From contig JAOVFP010000008.1 in the NCBI GenBank assembly GCA_025738555.1, forward strand, positions 4,960,001-5,024,000: a stretch of DNA of 64,000 nt. The letters are read 5' to 3'. The notes under the pieces are model-generated. The model was not told the DNA's origin and did no database searches. It saw only the letters and a list, made by a program, of their open reading frames with translations. Position numbers and translations under genes: made by a program. This document shows, piece after piece, positions 58,931-64,000 of this stretch (positions are counted from its first letter, which is position 1; the number at the start of each line of letters is the position of its first letter). The stretch is from Cyathus striatus. Lineage: Eukaryota > Basidiomycota > Agaricomycetes > Agaricales > Nidulariaceae.

Positions 58931-61900
58931 CTACCTTGTCTTTGAGAATCCACCGGTGGAGATGCTCTCAGGCAACGATCCCTGACAATCGTCAGCCGCG
59001 CTGTAATCATCCGTAACCGTAATGACAATCTCCCCTCCCACTCTAAACGTATCGTAAAAGTCGAAATGGCACCTTGGGCTAGGCTGTCCATTGATGGTCA
59101 CATTCTGCACATATGCAGCAACGCCTTTCGGGATTGTCTTGCGCACAGATTTGGGGTCAAAGCCATCGACGGTGACTGTCGTACTGACGTTGAGGAAGGA
59201 GTTATGGATGGTGTACTTTGGTGTGAAGGGCGAGAGGATGAGGAATTGGCTTGTGCTTGGGACTTGGGGAAGGTGAGAGGGGTACTTTAATGGAAGGGGA
59301 TGTGGAAGCTTACCAGGATAAAGGCCGAGGAGGTGGAACGATAGTAAAGATGCCATAGCAGCTTGGTCATCGTTCCCAGGAAGACCAGCAGGTGCTAAGA
59401 TATGTCAAGTCCAACTGTACAGATCTGGAAGATCGTAGACGTACTGATATCGAAGTTGGTGAAGACTACCTCTCTAACTCGATCGACTGATTTTGATGGC
59501 TGATTGGCGTAATGATATCCAATAGCTGTCTAAAATACTATTGTGAGTGACGTTCAAAGAGTTGAAATAGACGATTACCTGGAAAGAGGGCTCGTTTCCT
59601 GCAAGATAATAACCAGCCTTGATGGGATGGTTAGATTAGATACTAGGTACGGCATGATGGGACTTTCTCTTACGTTAAAGAAATGGTCAAGCCTCTTTAC
59701 AAAGGTCGCATTCCCGCCCATAAGTTCAATCAAATGCGCTGTATCATGGGGAGCATACCAGCTGTATTCCCAAGAAGATGACTCGTAGAAACCGTTGACG
59801 TTGTCACCCTGTAATGAGCATGATCTGTCATCGTCTTTGTCGTTTGGAGAACAGTTGACTGGGTCTTGGAAAGAGAAGGTACCGTTGGAATACCTCTTCT
59901 GCATGAAACCTTTGTAGCCATCGCTAACCACTGTTGGATCCCAAACGTTTCTGTAAGACTGAAAAGGTACCTTAGCAGCCAGCATGATGATATTGTCCGA
60001 AGGATACATACCAGCGAGCTATTAGTAAACCTGTCCACATCATCACTTTTTCCCAGTAACAGAGCAACTTGTCGTATTCCAAAGTCCTCGAATGCATACT
60101 ATTTCTGCGTCAGTCAAGGTAACATCACTCATACAATATTGGCAGACCTCAAGGGTACGACTGCCTTCTCTCGTTTGTCGCCCAGTACTCGAAACATCAA
60201 GGACTGCAAATGGTACGTATCCAAATTGTCTGATAAAGGTTAGTGGCACGTCTATCTGGTGCTCGTAAACAGAGCCTACTTATACACGTTGACTTGTCTT
60301 CCTTGAATATTCCACTCCGGCGGGTTAAGATCTCCGTTAGCTAGTAAAGCCGAATACAACTCATTGACGTCGATGCCCAGCTGAGCAGCTTCATTGTGAT
60401 AATTAATGGCAAAGTGCGATACGATGTTGTCCGCACTTGAGCCTACACCGCATATCATCCATAACAACACTCAAGGGAACATCTGAAGAACTGCGTACCT
60501 CCTTGAGTCCAACCTGGAAGGTTATTGGCACGGCATTCTGGCATCCATCCTCTCTTACGCCATGCATCAATGTAGTTGTCGACTATTTGAGCGAATTCAA
60601 CAGGTGAATGAAGGGCCATAAGTGGATAGAAGGTTCGGAACGTATCCCAACTGAAAGTAATTTAGTATCAGCAACGTCAGGGCTATAGTAGTAGCGCACC
60701 TGCAATACAAAGAATCAAAGTAAAACGACGTTGTATTCTCGAACTCCGCTTGAGTTTCTCCCGTGGCGTTGTTCTATTCCCGATCAGCATCTCCCAGAGA
60801 AAAAATGACGTCTACTTACTGGTGTCAACGATGCCCGGTACAGAGAAGAATACAGCATCTCCGTGATATTCGCTGGTGTGTTTGCAATATCAATCTCGAC
60901 CTTGCTTAGTTTCTCCTGCCACAGGGCTTTTGCCTGAGCTTGTATATCTTCGAAGCTTGACGTTCCAATTTCCTCCTCAGCATTGGCACATGCCTGATCC
61001 GCTGACCTAAAGGATACACCAACACGGATGTTGACTTCCTGAGGGGCGTTATCAAAGGAGAACAGGGCGCCAGATTCGTATACGCCTCCAATAAGGTTTA
61101 TGGAGAGGTTGAGATGTGTCTGCCCCAGACCTTTTGCGTCAAGTCCAAACCTGCCAGTGTTGATCAACCTTTGTAAAAAATGGAAATGAAAGAACAAGCT
61201 TGCTCACGCATCACCCGTCCAAACTCCCCATTCACTCAGCTTCTGATTTCCTCCGTCCAGGAGGTCGTAGCATGCGAAAGCCTGATAAGTGAACCTTCCA
61301 GGTCCAAAGCTAGCAAACGTAACGTGGTCATTAACTTCTGCACATATGCATGACCATTTGTTCACCTACCTGGACCCCCATCTCCCACCGATAGTAATTC
61401 TCCCTTGATTTGGATCTATATTCATCTCGCCTCCAGCAAATGAGGCAGGAAGATCATTGGCAAGGTCAAGCACAAAGTATGGCTTCGACCCCTTTGGAAA
61501 CGTGAATCTCTCTAAACCGGCCCGACGCGTTGCGGTAGCTTCCATTTGGATGCTGTTGTTCAATGTAAGCGTAAAGTATCCCGGAGAAGCGTCTAATCGT
61601 AGTGTTAACAAGTGTAGACGATATATATCAGCAAAAGGATTGACCATCAGTATTGTTCTTTCGCAGACGCTGGCGATTTGCCAAAGTAGTGGTGCAACTA
61701 TCGAATCCACCCGGACAAAGGAGAGGCATGATTTCAAAGTTACCGTAAGTTCCTGTGCGCAAGATGAGTGAGGGACGGAGTAATTCTAATATACACATAC
61801 CTAGTGAAGATCCAGTACCACTATCATGTAAGGGGCTGAGACCGCGAACAAACTGTGTCGGATCGGTAACATAACCTGAGCAATCGTGAGCAATGGTTTC

Positions 61901-62286
61901 TGGAGATTTACAAAGGGCATACCAGCTGGTGCATAGCCAGTCATATCCGTAGAGAATTTGGCCATGCCAAATGGAATTGACGCTCCAGGACTAACACATT
62001 TATCAGTTCATTGCAAAAACACAGTAAAACCTCATACGAACCATACATCACCAAAGTTATCTGCAGAAAGGTGCAGTTGTAGAATTCTTCTTGATCAATA
62101 AAGACGACACGTACCAGTCCCAATAAATGGATTAACAAAAGCCGTATAATCCGGGTTAGGTTGATTCGCAGCAGCCTTAATGGCTTGCGAGATGCGTTTC
62201 TGTTGTTTCGGAGACGGCTGAGCATGAACATCGACACCTAGCCCGAGCAGGGCAGCTGCAGCAACTAGGAAGAGAAAAGGAGCCAT
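58931..62286 (-). CDS. Secreted GH92 alpha-1,2-mannosidase
   Basis: Calcium-dependent glycoside hydrolase of family 92 that trims alpha-mannosides. The start at 62286 gives a signal peptide (MAPFLFLVAAAALLGLGVDV). About 17 short introns were placed on the minus strand down to the TAG at 58931-58933; the first exon is 62286-62115. Family blocks, in order: FVNPFIGTGD, GASIPFGMAKFSTDMTGY, RGLSPLHDSG, YGNFEIMPLLCPGGFDSC, RAGLERFTFPKGSKPYFVLD, SFYFDSLYCSWDTFRTFYPL, GRQTREGSRTLEYAFEDFGI, SSSWEYSWYAPHD, GNDDQAAMASLLSFHLLGLY, and a final beta domain (TVTVDGFDPKSVRKTIPKGV). Several N-glycosylation sites fit secretion. Exon limits beyond the first were not all fixed. Confidence 0.9.
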
Positions 62287-63042
62287 AACTAAGAGGCACC
62301 TTGCTTGGAAGAAAGCCTTTGCCCCATGGTTCGCCAGCACATTTAAGATGAAACGAAAAAGAAGCAATTAATTATTTAGTTTCTTATCGGTTATGCCGAG
62401 GATGCTGACAATAGCGCGGCACTAAAGTGCACTAGGCCCACATGGTGAAGCAAACGAAAAGAACTCGAAATCGGGACGTCGAAGTTGTAAAGGAGGTAAA
62501 GGACCGCATGCGCCCTTGAGCGACTGTTATTATTAGTACACGGAAAGAAGAGTGATGCCTTCAAGAAGCGACCATAGTATACATACTATCGCCAAGGTTA
62601 AAAATAAAACACGCACTTATGAGATAACCACGTCAGATATTTGTTTTATTTCTTCTGCATCGAACGAGTCGTTTTAATAGAATGCAGAATTTAGAATCAA
62701 TATTTGCGTAATACATGATGTCTCGTGATGGAAGCCCCGCGGTGCTTGCAAAATGGATGAGCTTCGGAGGAAGGGTATATACATGTGCTGTGAGGTCTAC
62801 TGTGGGAGGACTGGGGGTTCTTGTACCCCGCTGGAGGAGGAGGATGACAAGATACGCGTCAGGAGACGCGCTTGGAGCGTAAGATGCCGCCAGGATGGCG
62901 GTCCGATATGAAGACGGTGTGTATGTGCTTCGCAGCCGACCAATTGAGTTGAGGATTTTAGCCACTGAGCGCATGCAAAAATGTCAGAAACGCAGATAGA
63001 ACAAAGGGAACCAACGAAAAAGACCATTGCGTCCACAAAGTT
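62287..63042. other. Intergenic region
   Basis: Promoter of the GH92 gene and 3' flank of the peptidyl-tRNA hydrolase gene. An ORF at 62633-62974 (-) has no family features and is not called. Confidence 0.4.
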
Positions 63043-63696
63043 CTATTTCCCCGCCTTGACCTCCTTCTTAACCACCTCCTCCAACTTTTTCAACACCAAA
63101 TCTAACCCTTCATTCTTCCAAAAGCCCTTTTCATAGCTCGACATGCGGTCAAGCACATAATCTGCCACACCACCCTCGCTGTTCCCCACCCCAAGTCGGA
63201 ACCGCCAAAAGTCTGTTCCTCGCCTGCCCATGGAGGCAATTATACTCTTGGTTCCGCTATGTCCTTGTGGTCCACCACCTACTACGGCCGATAACTTTGC
63301 TTGGGCGTGCCGTATAGAATCAACTAGAACTATCATGTTCTGTGGTCGCTGGACAGCGTAGTTGTTGACTATGGAAGGGCCAGAGACGTTCATTAGTTGA
63401 CCTATGCACTAGTTAGTATTATGCGGAATAAAAGAAAAGAAGTACATACTAGACTTGAAGAATGTCAAGTGACATGGAATATTCCCCACTATTGTCTCTG
63501 TTTCCGCGAGGTGTCCACCTTTAGAGGGGAGGTAAAAAAGCCCATAGTGGTCGACGAGTGCGTCGAGAACATATTGTCCAATACTACAATGCCCATTAGT
63601 CTATATTAAGTATGAAAGAGCGAAAACGTGCCTGTGTCTTGTACCGGGATACGGAAGATTCCCCAAGCCGACGATATAAAACCTAGGAAGAGCCAT
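63043..63696 (-). CDS. PTH1: Peptidyl-tRNA hydrolase (bacterial/mitochondrial Pth type)
   Basis: Recycles peptidyl-tRNA released by stalled ribosomes. Minus-strand exons 63696-63632, 63583-63450 and 63401-63043 give 185 residues. Blocks seen: FYIVGLGNLPYPGTRHSIGQ (Asn and catalytic His), LMNVSGPSIVNNY (substrate Asn), MIVLVDSIRHAQAKL (Asp) and GGPQGHSGTKSIIASM, then RFRLGVG. The GHSG block has Ser where bacterial Pth usually has Asn. The first intron starts GCACGT; the only nearby GT gives an early stop, so a GC-AG intron is required to form TRHSIGQ. The end is Lys-rich (EEVVKKEVKAGK). Confidence 0.9.
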
Positions 63697-64000
63697 TGCG
63701 TAGAGTCGGAATTATAAGTGAATTACGGGATACTTTTCTTGTCCTTCAGTGAAATGAATGTGGATGATTATAAACGAAAGTCTCTGGATTCGCAATGACT
63801 CGACGTTGCGAGTACCCCCTAGCAATTGCTGAGTGATGACGGCGGCTGTGGAAAGGGATGCTGACAGTGAGCTGAGGAAATATCTGATCGGGGTTCGGGT
63901 CTCGGGACCGCGAAGGTTTAGCCCAATCAGGAATCCATTTTCAAGTACGCGGTCGTCGCGGTCGTCTTATCTCATTCTTTACGCTTTCACGCATCCTTCA
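63697..64000. other. Upstream region of PTH1
   Basis: About 300 bp to the window edge. No feature was recognised. Confidence 0.4.

Noticed and set aside
62633..63036. ORFs on the minus strand between GH92 and PTH1
   Set aside because: Composition looks random, there is no family pattern, and the location fits 3' flank of PTH1.
1..64000. CRISPR arrays, rRNA genes, intact transposons, a biosynthetic cluster
   Set aside because: No regularly spaced repeats, rRNA-like blocks, transposase or reverse transcriptase motifs, or clustered tailoring enzymes were seen. The single P450 lacks a backbone synthase nearby.

Overview
The window looks like nuclear DNA of a mushroom-forming basidiomycete (Agaricomycetes). 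Genes are broken by many 45-60 nt introns, often with very small exons. The gene set fits this group: a GPI-anchored glyoxal oxidase, a DUF6533-type membrane protein, a P450 of the basidiomycete type, an F-box protein and a GH92 mannosidase. No domain search or transcript could be consulted. Exon joins were made by hand from splice signals, reading frame and family motifs.

Layout. 1-183 (+) is the tail of an unidentified gene. 558-2421 (-) is a membrane-anchored DUF1771-Smr protein, divergent from a 19-exon chitin synthase (3025-7177, +). Next come tRNA-Thr(CGU) (-), an R3H-associated-domain protein (-) and an ICMT-like methyltransferase (-), then a 3 kb AT-rich stretch with no clear gene. 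13236-14780 (+) is the delta-9 fatty acid desaturase with a cytochrome b5 tail. 15889-16630 (-) is ATP synthase OSCP. 17856-20384 (+) is a TRP/Flc-like channel and 20795-21573 (+) a J-domain protein, followed by decayed coding sequence. Between 23.0 and 29.6 kb two paralogous single-pass membrane proteins (both -) flank a 14-exon cytochrome P450 (+). Then bleomycin hydrolase (-), a paraoxonase-like propeller protein (+), ribosomal protein uS2/RPS0 (-), a DUF6533 membrane protein (-), CTR9 (+), an intron-bearing uS8/RPS22 pseudogene (+), a bli-3-like flavoprotein (+), an F-box protein (+), RAD9 (-), glyoxal oxidase (+), a kinase-like protein (+), the second member of the DUF1771/Smr family (+), a GH92 mannosidase (-) and peptidyl-tRNA hydrolase (-).

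How the genes relate. Most are unlinked housekeeping functions: wall chitin, membrane lipid desaturation, mitochondrial ATP synthase, translation, transcription elongation and the DNA-damage clamp. The only local grouping is the P450 between two paralogous membrane proteins of unknown function. No biosynthetic gene cluster, CRISPR array or intact transposon was recognised.

Main points of interest. (1) Five introns are best explained as GC-AG, in the chitin synthase, P450, CTR9, glyoxal oxidase and peptidyl-tRNA hydrolase; in four of them no GT donor keeps the frame. (2) Glyoxal oxidase needs a 6-nt microexon. (3) Two genes 54 kb apart share a membrane anchor, proline-rich linker, DUF1771-like helix and Smr fold, and one has lost the Smr signature residues. 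(4) A ribosomal uS8 pseudogene keeps its introns but has a CAG-to-TAG change and a 2-nt deletion.
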